Source of the DNA: Microbacterium sp.
GTDB taxonomy: Bacteria > Actinomycetota > Actinomycetes > Actinomycetales > Microbacteriaceae
Reading direction: 5' to 3'
Length of the DNA stretch: 21,485 nt
Assembly: GCF_003248605.1 (NCBI RefSeq)
Contig: NZ_QFPF01000032.1
Coordinates: 1 to 21,485 of the forward strand
Shown in pieces: positions 1 to 6,829 of the stretch (positions within the stretch are counted from its first letter, which is position 1; the number at the start of each line of letters is the position of its first letter). The notes below the pieces were generated by a model. That model had not been told where the DNA came from, made no database searches, and worked only from the letters and a program-made list of their open reading frames with translations. The translations under genes were made by a program, and so were the position numbers.

Positions 1-1
1 G

Positions 2-694
2 GGCGTGTCGCTGAAGGGACCGCGCTTCGGCCTGCAGCCGATCGTGTGGGTGGGCATCATCCTGTCGGTGTTCCAGCAGTTCGTCGGCATCAACGTGATC
101 TTCTACTACTCGACGACACTGTGGCGCGCGGTCGGGTTCACCGAGTCGAACTCGCTGCTGATCAGCGTCATCACCTCGGTCACCAACGTGCTCGTCACGA
201 TCGTCGCGATCGTGCTCGTCGACCGCGTCGGCCGCAAGCCGATCCTGCTGACCGGCTCGGTCATGATGACCGTCTCCCTCGGGACGATGGCGCTGGCGTT
301 CGCCTTCGCCGAGACCGTCGACGGCGAGGTCTCGCTGCCCGGGGCGTGGGGACCGATCGCGCTCGTCGCCGCCAACGTCTTCGTGATCGGCTTCGGCGCC
401 TCGTGGGGCCCCCTCGTGTGGGTGCTGCTCGGCGAGATCTTCCCGAGCCGCATCCGCGGCAAGGCGCTGGGCGTCGCCGCCGGTGCGCAGTGGATCGCGA
501 ACTTCCTGATCACCGTGAGCTTCCCGGCGATGTCGGGCTGGTCTCTGCCGCTCACCTACGCGATGTACGCCCTGTTCGCGGCACTGTCCTTCATCTACGT
601 CCTGGCGAAGATCCCCGAGACCAAGGGCATGGAGCTCGAGCAGACCGAGACCCTCTTCGCCACGAAGCCCAAGGCGGCACGCGCCGGCCGGTGA
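2..694 (+). CDS. Sugar-porter MFS transporter, C-terminal part (5' end outside window)
   Basis: This is the C-terminal half of a sugar/H+ symporter of the major facilitator superfamily, an inner-membrane protein. The reading frame is open from base 2, so the true start lies upstream of the window. Family marks visible are the QQFVGINVIFYYS stretch (the sugar-porter QQxxGINxxxYY motif), DRVGRKPIL in the loop between membrane segments, and the terminal PETKG motif followed by a short charged tail. About six hydrophobic segments fit the second six-helix bundle. The substrate cannot be told from the sequence; a hexose, pentose or polyol are all possible. It converges on tatD across 43 bp that contain a palindromic repeat. 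The fold is confident and the substrate unknown. Confidence 0.93.
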   Translation, partial: GVSLKGPRFGLQPIVWVGIILSVFQQFVGINVIFYYSTTLWRAVGFTESNSLLISVITSVTNVLVTIVAIVLVDRVGRKPILLTGSVMMTVSLGTMALAFAFAETVDGEVSLPGAWGPIALVAANVFVIGFGASWGPLVWVLLGEIFPSRIRGKALGVAAGAQWIANFLITVSFPAMSGWSLPLTYAMYALFAALSFIYVLAKIPETKGMELEQTETLFATKPKAARAGR

Positions 695-697
695 CCG

Positions 698-719
698 GAG
701 CCCTTCGACGGGCTCAGGG
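698..719. repeat. Short interspersed palindromic repeat, copy 1
   Basis: The core cccttcgacgggctcaggg spans 701-719. The same 19 bp occur in the opposite orientation at 16172-16190 inside hrpA. Here GAGCCC (698-703) and GGGCTC (710-715) form a perfect 6-bp stem around a 6-nt loop, between the converging stop codons of the MFS gene and tatD. There is no T-tract. It resembles the widespread CCTTCGACNNGCTCAGG-type extragenic repeat of high-GC bacteria. It may also serve as a bidirectional transcription end, which is inference. Confidence 0.7.
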
Positions 720-737
720 CGCGCAGAGTGCCCGGGC

Positions 738-1619
738 CTAGAACTCGCCGTAGACCTCGACCGTGTTCGCCGCGATCTGCGCGCAGAGCTCGTCGACCTC
801 CACGCCGAGCTCGGCGGCCATGAAGCGCACCGTCACGGGGATCAGGTACGGCGCATTCGGGCGCCCCCTGTGGGGCACGGGCGTCAGGAACGGCGCGTCG
901 GTCTCGACGAGGATGCGCTCGCGCGGGATCACCGCGAGGGCGTCGCGCAGGTTCTGCGCGTTCTTGAACGTCACGTTTCCCGCGAAGGAGAGCCAGTAGC
1001 CGCGCTCCCCCGCGATCCGCGCCATCTCGGCATCGCCCGAGAAGCAGTGGAAGACCGTGCGCTCGGGAGCGCCGACGCGCTGCAGCGTCTCGAGCACGGC
1101 CTCGTGGGCGTCACGATCGTGGATCTGCATCGCGATGCCGTGTTTCTTGGCCAGCGCGATGTGCGCCTCGAAGCTCTCGAACTGCGCGGGCAGCCCCGCC
1201 TCGTCGGTGCGGAAGAAGTCCAGCCCCGTCTCGCCGATCGCCCGCACGCGAGGCTGCGCGGCGAGCTCGTCGACGACGGCGATCGCCTCCTCCAGCCGGC
1301 CGGCGTCGGCGTAGGCGGGCGCTTCGTTCGGATGGATCGCCACCGCCGCGAGAACACGGGGGTGGGATGCCGCCGCCCACGCCGACCAGCGGCTGGACTC
1401 GATGTCGCCCCCGGCCTGCACGACGCCGATCACGCCGACCGCGGCGGCCCGCTCGAGCTGCTCGTCGACTCTCAGGCCATCACCGTCGCCGTCGGCGATC
1501 TCGAGATGGCAGTGGTTGTCGTAGACCGGCACGGCGAGCGGCTCGGGCTGATCCGGGTATCGGAGGTCACGCCGCCCCTCTTGCGTCCGCTCCCGCACGT
1601 ACTGCGACGGGTCACTCAC
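738..1619 (-). CDS. tatD: TatD family metal-dependent DNase
   Basis: TatD-type hydrolase with an amidohydrolase-like TIM barrel and a two-metal site. Relatives have 3'-5' exonuclease activity and are linked to DNA repair and turnover. Motifs in order: the HxH metal site in DNHCHLE (H36, H38), GETGLDFF with the bridging Glu, IHDRDAH, FHCFSG and ETDAPFL with the last Asp ligand. The GTG at 1619 gives 293 residues with about 30 polar residues before the barrel. A frame extended further upstream would be low-complexity and would run into metG. AGAGGTG about 11 nt upstream is a weak ribosome site. It lies downstream of metG on the same strand after a 127-nt gap, which is the usual actinobacterial order metG-tatD. 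The usual next genes, ksgA and ispE, are absent. Confidence 0.93.
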   Translation of the reverse strand: MSDPSQYVRERTQEGRRDLRYPDQPEPLAVPVYDNHCHLEIADGDGDGLRVDEQLERAAAVGVIGVVQAGGDIESSRWSAWAAASHPRVLAAVAIHPNEAPAYADAGRLEEAIAVVDELAAQPRVRAIGETGLDFFRTDEAGLPAQFESFEAHIALAKKHGIAMQIHDRDAHEAVLETLQRVGAPERTVFHCFSGDAEMARIAGERGYWLSFAGNVTFKNAQNLRDALAVIPRERILVETDAPFLTPVPHRGRPNAPYLIPVTVRFMAAELGVEVDELCAQIAANTVEVYGEF

Positions 1620-1652
1620 GCGCGGGGCACCTCTGTCAGCACCGGAAAGCGG

Positions 1653-1734
1653 ACAACATTCCGGAAGGACGGCGCCCCACCGCCGCCCGACGCGGTTCGA
1701 GCACCCCCGCAGGACTGTTGTTCCGGAATGTTGT
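1653..1734. repeat. Perfect 14-bp inverted repeat in the metG-tatD gap
   Basis: The arms acaacattccggaa (1653-1666) and ttccggaatgttgt (1721-1734) are perfect reverse complements separated by 54 bp of GC-rich sequence. Each arm contains the 8-bp palindrome TTCCGGAA. The arms are AT-richer than their surroundings. The loop is too long for an intrinsic terminator. It may be a paired operator for tatD or the terminal inverted repeats of a tiny mobile-element remnant. Confidence 0.75.
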
Positions 1735-1746
1735 GCAGCAGAGCCA

Positions 1747-3324
1747 CTATCCGGCCTGCTCGACGCGCGGGAACAGCGGGGCCAGGGCCCGGGTCTGCGT
1801 GCCCGGCTGCAGCGCGCCCCAGGCTCCGGCATCCCGCAGCGGCTGCTCGGTGAGCGCACCGAGCGCGTCCTCGGCGCCGAGTGCGGCCCACAGCTTCTGC
1901 GTCGCCACGGGCATGACCGGCGAGAGCAGCACGGCGAGCGCGCGGAGGCCCTCGGCGCACGTGTACAGCACGGTGCCCAGCCGCTCTCGGCGCGCGTCGT
2001 CCTTCGCCAGCGCCCACGGCTCGTTCTCGGTGATGTAGCCGTTCAGGGCGTCGACGATCGTCCAGATCGACTCGATCGCCTCGTCGATGCGGAACCGCTC
2101 CACGGCGGCGTCGGCGGTGGCCGCGGCATCGGCCACGGTCTTCTGGATCGCGAGATCGGCCTCGGTGTAGGCCCCCGGGGCGGGGACGACGCCGTCGAAG
2201 TACTTGCCGATCATCGCGACGGTGCGCGAGGCGAGGTTGCCGAACCCGTTGGCGAGCTCGGCCTGGTACCGCGCCGAGAGGTCCTCCCACGAGAACGACC
2301 CGTCCTGCCCGAACGCGATCGCCGAGAGGAAGTAGAACCGGTACGCGTCCGAGCCGAACACGTCGGTGATCTCGGTCGGGGCGATGCCGGTGAGCTTGGA
2401 CTTCGACATCTTCTCGCCGCCCACGAGCAGCCAGCCGTGCGCGAAGACGCCGCGGGGCACATCGACGCCCGCGGCCATGAGCATCGCCGGCCAGATCACG
2501 GCGTGGAAGCGCAGGATGTCCTTGCCGACGACGTGGTAGGCGGGCCACCGGCGCTCGAAGGTGGCCGGGTCGGCTCCGTAGCCCACGGCCGTGGCGTAGT
2601 TGAGCAGGGCGTCGACCCACACGTAGATGACGTGGTTCTCATCCCACGGCACCTTGATGCCCCAGTCGAACGTCGAGCGCGAGATCGAGAGGTCCTTCAG
2701 CCCCGAGCGCACGAACGAGACGACCTCGTTGCGTGCCGACTCGGGTCGGATGAAGTCGGGCTGTGAGCGGTAGAGCGCGAGCAGCGGCTCGGCGAACTCG
2801 CTGAGCTTGAAGAAGTAGTTCTTCTCCTGCAGCAGCTCGAGCGGCTTGGAGTGGATCGCGCAGACCTTGAGACCCTCGAAGGGCCCCGTGCCGTCGACGA
2901 TCTCGGACTCGGGCTTGAACTCCTCGCAGCCGACGCAGTAGAGCGCCTCGTACTCGCCGGCGTAGATGTAGCCGCGGTCGTAGATCGCCTGCAGGAACTC
3001 CTGCACGCGCGTCTCGTGACGCTCCTGCGTCGTGCGGATGAAGTCGTCGTTGGCCACGTCGAGCGTCTCGAGCAGCGGAAACCACGACTCCGACACGAGC
3101 TTGTCGACCCACTCCTGCGGCGTCGCGCCGTTGGCGGACGCCGCCCGGATCATCTTCTGCCCGTGCTCGTCGGTTCCCGTCAGCATCCACGTGTCATCGC
3201 CCGCCTGGCGGTGCCAGCGCGCGAGCGTGTCGACCGCGACCGTCGTGTACCCGTGCCCGATGTGGGGCACATCGCTCGGGTAGTAGATCGGGGTGGTGAT
3301 GTAGAAGGAACGGCCGTTGCTCAC
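1747..3324 (-). CDS. metG: Methionyl-tRNA synthetase
   Basis: Cytoplasmic class I aminoacyl-tRNA synthetase that charges tRNA-Met. It has 525 residues, the usual length for the short actinobacterial form without a C-terminal tRNA-binding domain. The HIGH signature is at residues 21-24 and KMSKS at 305-309. The connective-peptide insert carries C130-x2-C133 and C155-x2-H158, consistent with a single zinc knuckle. The anticodon-binding helical domain follows, roughly from residue 370 to the end. The start is GTG. A TAGAAT hexamer ends exactly 6 nt upstream and there is no Shine-Dalgarno sequence, so the mRNA is probably leaderless. It is divergent from the HAD gene across 71 bp and is followed by tatD on the same strand. 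Confidence 0.98.
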   Translation of the reverse strand: MSNGRSFYITTPIYYPSDVPHIGHGYTTVAVDTLARWHRQAGDDTWMLTGTDEHGQKMIRAASANGATPQEWVDKLVSESWFPLLETLDVANDDFIRTTQERHETRVQEFLQAIYDRGYIYAGEYEALYCVGCEEFKPESEIVDGTGPFEGLKVCAIHSKPLELLQEKNYFFKLSEFAEPLLALYRSQPDFIRPESARNEVVSFVRSGLKDLSISRSTFDWGIKVPWDENHVIYVWVDALLNYATAVGYGADPATFERRWPAYHVVGKDILRFHAVIWPAMLMAAGVDVPRGVFAHGWLLVGGEKMSKSKLTGIAPTEITDVFGSDAYRFYFLSAIAFGQDGSFSWEDLSARYQAELANGFGNLASRTVAMIGKYFDGVVPAPGAYTEADLAIQKTVADAAATADAAVERFRIDEAIESIWTIVDALNGYITENEPWALAKDDARRERLGTVLYTCAEGLRALAVLLSPVMPVATQKLWAALGAEDALGALTEQPLRDAGAWGALQPGTQTRALAPLFPRVEQAG

Positions 3325-3330
3325 CCGACG

Positions 3331-3336
3331 ATTCTA
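3331..3336 (-). promoter_or_regulatory. -10 box for leaderless metG
   Basis: TAGAAT on the minus strand is followed by 6 nt (CGTCGG) and then the GTG start. This spacing places transcription start on the G of GTG. No clear -35 hexamer is visible. Confidence 0.6.
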
Positions 3337-3354
3337 GGCGGGGCGGATGCCGGG

Positions 3355-3380
3355 GCCCGGGCGTGTGACGACGCCCGGGC
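3355..3380. promoter_or_regulatory. Operator-like palindrome between metG and the HAD gene
   Basis: gcccgggcgt (3355-3364) and acgcccgggc (3371-3380) form a perfect 10-bp inverted repeat with a 6-nt centre. It ends 2 nt before the predicted -10 box of the HAD gene, so it covers that promoter's -35 region. It also lies upstream of the divergent metG promoter. Its position suits a repressor site, but no regulator is identified. Confidence 0.5.
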
Positions 3381-3382
3381 GG

Positions 3383-3388
3383 TAGCGT
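3383..3388 (+). promoter_or_regulatory. -10 box for the HAD gene
   Basis: TAGCGT is followed by 7 nt (GCCAGGG) and then GTG at 3396. This favours 3396 as the start over the in-frame GTG at 3387, which overlaps the box. Confidence 0.5.
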
Positions 3389-3395
3389 GCCAGGG

Positions 3396-4060
3396 GTGGA
3401 GCGCACGATCATCTTCGACTTCGACGGCACGGTGTGCCTGGGCGACGGCCCGGCCCTGGAGTACGCGCGCGGGGTCGCCGATGCGCATCCCTCGCTCGCC
3501 GACCTCGAGCACCGGGTCGCTCGCCACCTCGCCGGCGACGCGCTGGCGGAGTTCGCCGGGGCCGTCGACGGCTACCAGGCGGTGCAGGGCGCGGCGAGCG
3601 CCGCCGGGGTGGATCCGGCCCGTATCGCGGCGGCGCTCGGCGGCGCCTGGCGGAGGAGGGGCTCGGCGTGCACGCTCCGGCGGGCTTCGCCGCGTTCGCC
3701 CGCGATCTGCGCGAGCGCGGAGCGCGGCTGCTGCTGGTCACCAACGCTCCCGGCGAGGGACTCGACAGCATCCTCGCACTGCTCGGGATCGACGCGTGCT
3801 TCGACCGGGTCATCGCCGACGCCGGCAAGCCGGGGGGCATGCACGCCGTGCTCGACGACATCGCCGGCGAGGCGTCGACGGTGCTGAGCATCGGCGACAT
3901 CTGGGTGAACGACCTGAGCGTTCCGCACCGGCGCGGCGCGGCCACGGCCCTCATCGACGGGCACGGGAATCAGCCCGGAACACCAGATGTGCGGGTGCGT
4001 GCAATGCCCGACCTCTACATGTGGGTTCAGCGCTGGATCGAGGGCGCGACGGGCGCGTGA
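3396..4060 (+). pseudogene. HAD-superfamily hydrolase, broken by a 1-nt frameshift
   Basis: Haloacid dehalogenase-type phosphatase read in two frames. Frame one runs from GTG 3396 (VERTIIFDFDGT; nucleophile D8, acid D10) to about codon 84, ending ...AAALGGA. The sequence then continues sensibly only in the -1 frame as LAEEGLGVHAPAG. That frame supplies motif II (LLLVTNAP, T116), motif III (GKPGG, K145) and motif IV (SIGDIWVNDL, D168/D173), and stops at 4060. The total of 665 nt is one short of a multiple of three. Restoring one C at the CC of 3646-3647 gives an intact 221-residue protein with all four HAD motifs. It may be a true pseudogene, a recent slippage mutation or a sequencing error. 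It sits just upstream of the phosphorus-oxyanion importer in the same direction, so a phosphatase role there is possible but unproven. Confidence 0.85.
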
Positions 4061-4072
4061 GCGGGCTCCGAC

Positions 4073-4129
4073 CGGCGGGTTACAAGCGTGTGAACTTCCG
4101 GCGGGCGCGGCGGCGCGCGGGGTTACGTT
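4073..4129. promoter_or_regulatory. Candidate promoter and PHO-box-like repeats upstream of phnD
   Basis: The 150-nt gap before phnD holds two GGGTTAC copies (4077-4083 and 4120-4126). On the minus strand, 4073-4095 reads as two adjacent 11-nt units beginning GTTCACA and TGTAACC. This loosely resembles the direct-repeat PhoP boxes of streptomycetes. TACGTT (4124-4129) is a possible -10, giving a leader of about 75 nt. The assignment is weak and rests on pattern plus the phosphorus-transport context. Confidence 0.3.
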
Positions 4130-4210
4130 CGTTGAGCCGCCGGGCCACCGGCGACACCGAGATCACATGTGCACCGCTCGTCGCCACGCGATGACCCACC
4201 AGGAGGAACC

Positions 4211-5197
4211 ATGAAGCTCAGGATGCCGGCGGCCATCGCCGCGGCTGCCGTGACCACCCTCGTCCTCGCCGGCTGCGCCGGCGGATCGACCGATGACGGC
4301 GGCGACGCCGGGGCCGGCGGAGACGAGCCCACCGAGCTCGTCCTGGGCCTCGTGCCCTCGCAGGACGTCGACCAGCTCGTGCTCGACGCCGAAGAGCTCG
4401 GCACTCTCCTCTCGGACGAGCTCGGCATCCCGGTCACCGCCGAGGTCACGACCGACTACACCGCTCTCGTGACCGCCATGCAGGCGGGACAGGCGCAGAT
4501 CGGCATGTTCGGCCCGATCGCGCTCGTCCAGGCCGCCGACCAGGCCGGGGCGGTGCCGATCCTGCAGTCGGTGCGCTTCGGCTCCGACACCTACGTCACG
4601 CAGTGGTACACGAACGAGCCCGACCGCTTCTGCATGGACGAGATCGTGACCGACGACGAGGGCTACACGTTCTGCAACGGCGCGGACAGCGCCGAGGAGG
4701 GCCCCGTCGGCGAGGACGCCCTCGCCGAGATCACGCAGGACGAGACGATCGCGTTCGTCGACGAGGGCAGCGCGTCGGGCTACTACTACCCCGCCACGCA
4801 GCTGCAGGAGGCGGGCCTGGATCCCTTCGCCCTGAACGGCGCGTTCTTCGCGGGCGGTCACCCCAACGCGGTGCTCGCCGTCGCCGACGGCAGCGCGAGC
4901 GTCGGCGTGAGCTTCAACGACGCCCGCAGCGAGGTCGTCGAGGAGCGCCCGAGCATCGGCTCCGACGTCACCGTGTTCGCGTGGTCGACGAACATCCCCA
5001 ACGACGGCATCGCCGTCTCCTCGGACCTCTCGGAGGAGTGGCAGGAGCGCATCGCCGACGCGTTCATGGCCATCGCCGACACCGAGGACGGCCTCGCCGT
5101 GCTCGATGCCGTCTACAACATCGAGGGATTCGCGCCCGCCGACCTCGACGCGCTCGACGCGGCCCGCCAGGTCGAACAGAACTTCGGCGAAGAGTGA
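4211..5197 (+). CDS. phnD: Phosphonate/phosphite ABC transporter, substrate-binding lipoprotein
   Basis: Extracytoplasmic binding protein of the PhnD/PtxB type, 328 residues. A lipoprotein signal peptide ends in the lipobox LAGC with acylated C22, followed by a Gly/Asp-rich linker to about residue 40. The mature domain begins TELVLGLVPSQD. It contains IGMFGPIAL (about 97-105) and SASGYYYP (about 187-194), both typical of the family pocket. C141 and C155 flank an acidic insert and could form a disulfide outside the membrane. The start is ATG with AGGAGG at 4201-4206, one of the few clear Shine-Dalgarno sites in the window. It is the first gene of the four-gene importer and is separated from the ATPase gene by a strong hairpin. 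The ligand (phosphonate, phosphite, hypophosphite or phosphate) cannot be decided here. Confidence 0.93.
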   Translation: MKLRMPAAIAAAAVTTLVLAGCAGGSTDDGGDAGAGGDEPTELVLGLVPSQDVDQLVLDAEELGTLLSDELGIPVTAEVTTDYTALVTAMQAGQAQIGMFGPIALVQAADQAGAVPILQSVRFGSDTYVTQWYTNEPDRFCMDEIVTDDEGYTFCNGADSAEEGPVGEDALAEITQDETIAFVDEGSASGYYYPATQLQEAGLDPFALNGAFFAGGHPNAVLAVADGSASVGVSFNDARSEVVEERPSIGSDVTVFAWSTNIPNDGIAVSSDLSEEWQERIADAFMAIADTEDGLAVLDAVYNIEGFAPADLDALDAARQVEQNFGEE

Positions 5198-5203
5198 TCC
5201 CCC

Positions 5204-5238
5204 GCGTGCCCGGCCGGCGATCGGCCGGCCGGGCACGC
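5204..5238 (+). terminator. Strong hairpin between phnD and phnC
   Basis: A perfect 15-bp stem (5204-5218 with 5224-5238) closes a 5-nt loop, starting 7 nt after the phnD stop codon. No T-tract follows. It probably acts as a 3' stabiliser or partial terminator, so that binding protein is made in excess over ATPase and permeases, as in many ABC importer operons. The function is inferred; the structure is visible directly. Confidence 0.7.
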
Positions 5239-5258
5239 ACACGCAGGAAGCAGCATCC

Positions 5259-6029
5259 GTGATTCGATTCGACAACGTCACCGTCGCCTACCCCGGCGGG
5301 ACGAAGGGTCTCGACGGCGTCAGCCTCGAGATCCCCGACGGCCAGTTCGTCGTCGTGGTGGGTCTGTCGGGAGCCGGCAAATCGACGCTCGTGCGTACCA
5401 TCAACGGCCTCGTGCCGGTGAGCGGGGGCACCCTCGAGGTCGACGGCGAACGCGTGGACGGCGCATCGGGTCGGCGCCTGCGACGCCTGCGCACCCGCGT
5501 GGGCATGATCTTCCAGTCCTTCAACCTGGTCGAGCGGGCGAGCGTGATGGACAACGTGCTCACGGGGCGTCTGCACGCCACCCCGACCTGGCGGGCGCTC
5601 CTCGGCGCGTGGCGCGCGGCCGACACCGAGATCGCCTTTCAGGCCCTCGAGCGCGTCGGCATCGTCGAGAAGGCCTACACGCGCGCCTCCTCGCTCTCGG
5701 GCGGTCAGCAGCAGCGCGTCGCGATCGCCCGCGCCCTGGCGCAGCAGCCGCGGGTCATCCTCGCCGACGAGCCCGTCGCCTCGCTCGATCCACCCACCGC
5801 CAACCTCGTCATGCGCGACCTGCAGCGCATCAACCGCGAGCTCGGCATCACGACCGTCGTCAACCTTCACTTCCTCGATCTGGCGACCACCTACGCGGAG
5901 CGCATCATCGGGATGCGCGCGGGCAGGGTCGTCTTCGACGGCACGCCCGCCGAGACCGACGAGAGCGTGTTCGAGCAGATCTACGGTCGGCGGCTGAATT
6001 CCGACGACATCCTGAGCGATCCCTCGTGA
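5259..6029 (+). CDS. phnC: Phosphonate/phosphite ABC transporter, ATP-binding protein
   Basis: Cytoplasmic ABC ATPase of the PhnC family, 256 residues, which drives the two downstream permeases. Walker A is GLSGAGKST (35-43), the Q-loop is Q86 in IFQSFNL, the signature LSGGQ is at 146-150, Walker B is VILADE (166-171) and the switch histidine is H204 in VVNLH, the form typical of PhnC proteins. The insert after VLTGRLHATPTWRALLG is also characteristic of this family. The start is GTG at 5259 with AGGAAG 8 nt upstream. Its stop overlaps the next start by 4 nt (GTGA), indicating translational coupling with the first permease. Confidence 0.96.
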   Translation: MIRFDNVTVAYPGGTKGLDGVSLEIPDGQFVVVVGLSGAGKSTLVRTINGLVPVSGGTLEVDGERVDGASGRRLRRLRTRVGMIFQSFNLVERASVMDNVLTGRLHATPTWRALLGAWRAADTEIAFQALERVGIVEKAYTRASSLSGGQQQRVAIARALAQQPRVILADEPVASLDPPTANLVMRDLQRINRELGITTVVNLHFLDLATTYAERIIGMRAGRVVFDGTPAETDESVFEQIYGRRLNSDDILSDPS

Positions 6030-6829
6030 GCACCCCCGCATCCGCGGCACCCACGGCCCGCCCGCGCAGGCCGCGCCCCCGGCCGTTCTTCGTCATCGTC
6101 GGCATCGTCGCGGTGCTGCTGACGATCTGGTCGGCGCTCCAGATCCAGTTCTCGCTCGTGCCGCTGTTCGAGGGCAACCCGCGCGCGTGGGACATCATCG
6201 CCGCCTACCTCACGCCGAACTGGTCGTTCCTGTTCCGCGTCTGGGACGCCTGGGTCGAGACCATCGTCATGGCGATCCTCGCAACGCTTGCGGGCGCGAT
6301 TGTGGGGCTCGGCTTCGCCCTCCTCGCCTCGCGGGCCACCAACCGCTCCCCCTGGTTCGTGCGCATCGTGCGGTGGTTCCTCTCGGTGCTGCGCTCCCTC
6401 CCCGAGATCGGATACGCCTACCTGATGGTGGCGCTCGTGAGCACCGGCACGCTGGCGGGGTTCCTGGCACTGGCCATCTTCAACGTCGGCATCATCGCCA
6501 AGCTCACGAGCGAGACGATCGACGGCGTCGCGCGCGGCCCCCTCGAGGCGGCGGATGCTGCCGGTGCGACCACCGCGCAACGATCGATCACCGCGGTGCT
6601 CCCGCAGATCTGGCCGGGCTACCTCTCGTACGTGCTGTACGTGTTCGAGCTGAACCTGCGCGCGTCGGCGATCATGGGCCTCGTCGGGGCCGGCGGCATC
6701 GGCGCCGTCATCGCGGTGGAGCGCGCCCGCTTCAACTACGACAACGTCTCGGCCATGGTCGTGGGGCTCATCGTGATCGTCATCGCGCTGGACGTGGTGT
6801 CGCGGATCGTGCGGAAGCGGCTGATCTGA
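6026..6829 (+). CDS. phnE: Phosphonate/phosphite ABC transporter, permease 1
   Basis: Integral membrane permease of the PhnE family, 267 residues. A basic, proline-rich N-terminus (to about residue 20) precedes a first membrane segment (FFVIVGIVAVLLTIW). An extracytoplasmic stretch and about five further hydrophobic segments follow. The cytoplasmic coupling loop that docks to the ATPase is EAADAAGATTAQ with the downstream LPQIWPG. The GLVGAGGIG motif near the C-terminus is typical of PhnE. The start is GTG, overlapping the phnC stop by 4 nt with no Shine-Dalgarno sequence, so expression should depend on phnC translation. It is followed by a second permease with a 1-nt overlap, so the pore is probably a heterodimer. 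Confidence 0.93.
   Translation: MSTPASAAPTARPRRPRPRPFFVIVGIVAVLLTIWSALQIQFSLVPLFEGNPRAWDIIAAYLTPNWSFLFRVWDAWVETIVMAILATLAGAIVGLGFALLASRATNRSPWFVRIVRWFLSVLRSLPEIGYAYLMVALVSTGTLAGFLALAIFNVGIIAKLTSETIDGVARGPLEAADAAGATTAQRSITAVLPQIWPGYLSYVLYVFELNLRASAIMGLVGAGGIGAVIAVERARFNYDNVSAMVVGLIVIVIALDVVSRIVRKRLI

Noticed and set aside
1620..1859. 80-residue upstream extension of tatD
   Set aside because: It would overlap the end of metG, is Arg/Ser/Pro-rich and has no TatD similarity; the GTG at 1619 is the better start.
5204..5238. Classic intrinsic terminator ending the phnD transcript completely
   Set aside because: No T-run follows and phnC needs the same promoter; a partial terminator or stabiliser is more likely.
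4163..5281. 372-residue open frame antisense to phnD
   Set aside because: phnD has a lipobox, a Shine-Dalgarno site and family motifs; the antisense frame has none.
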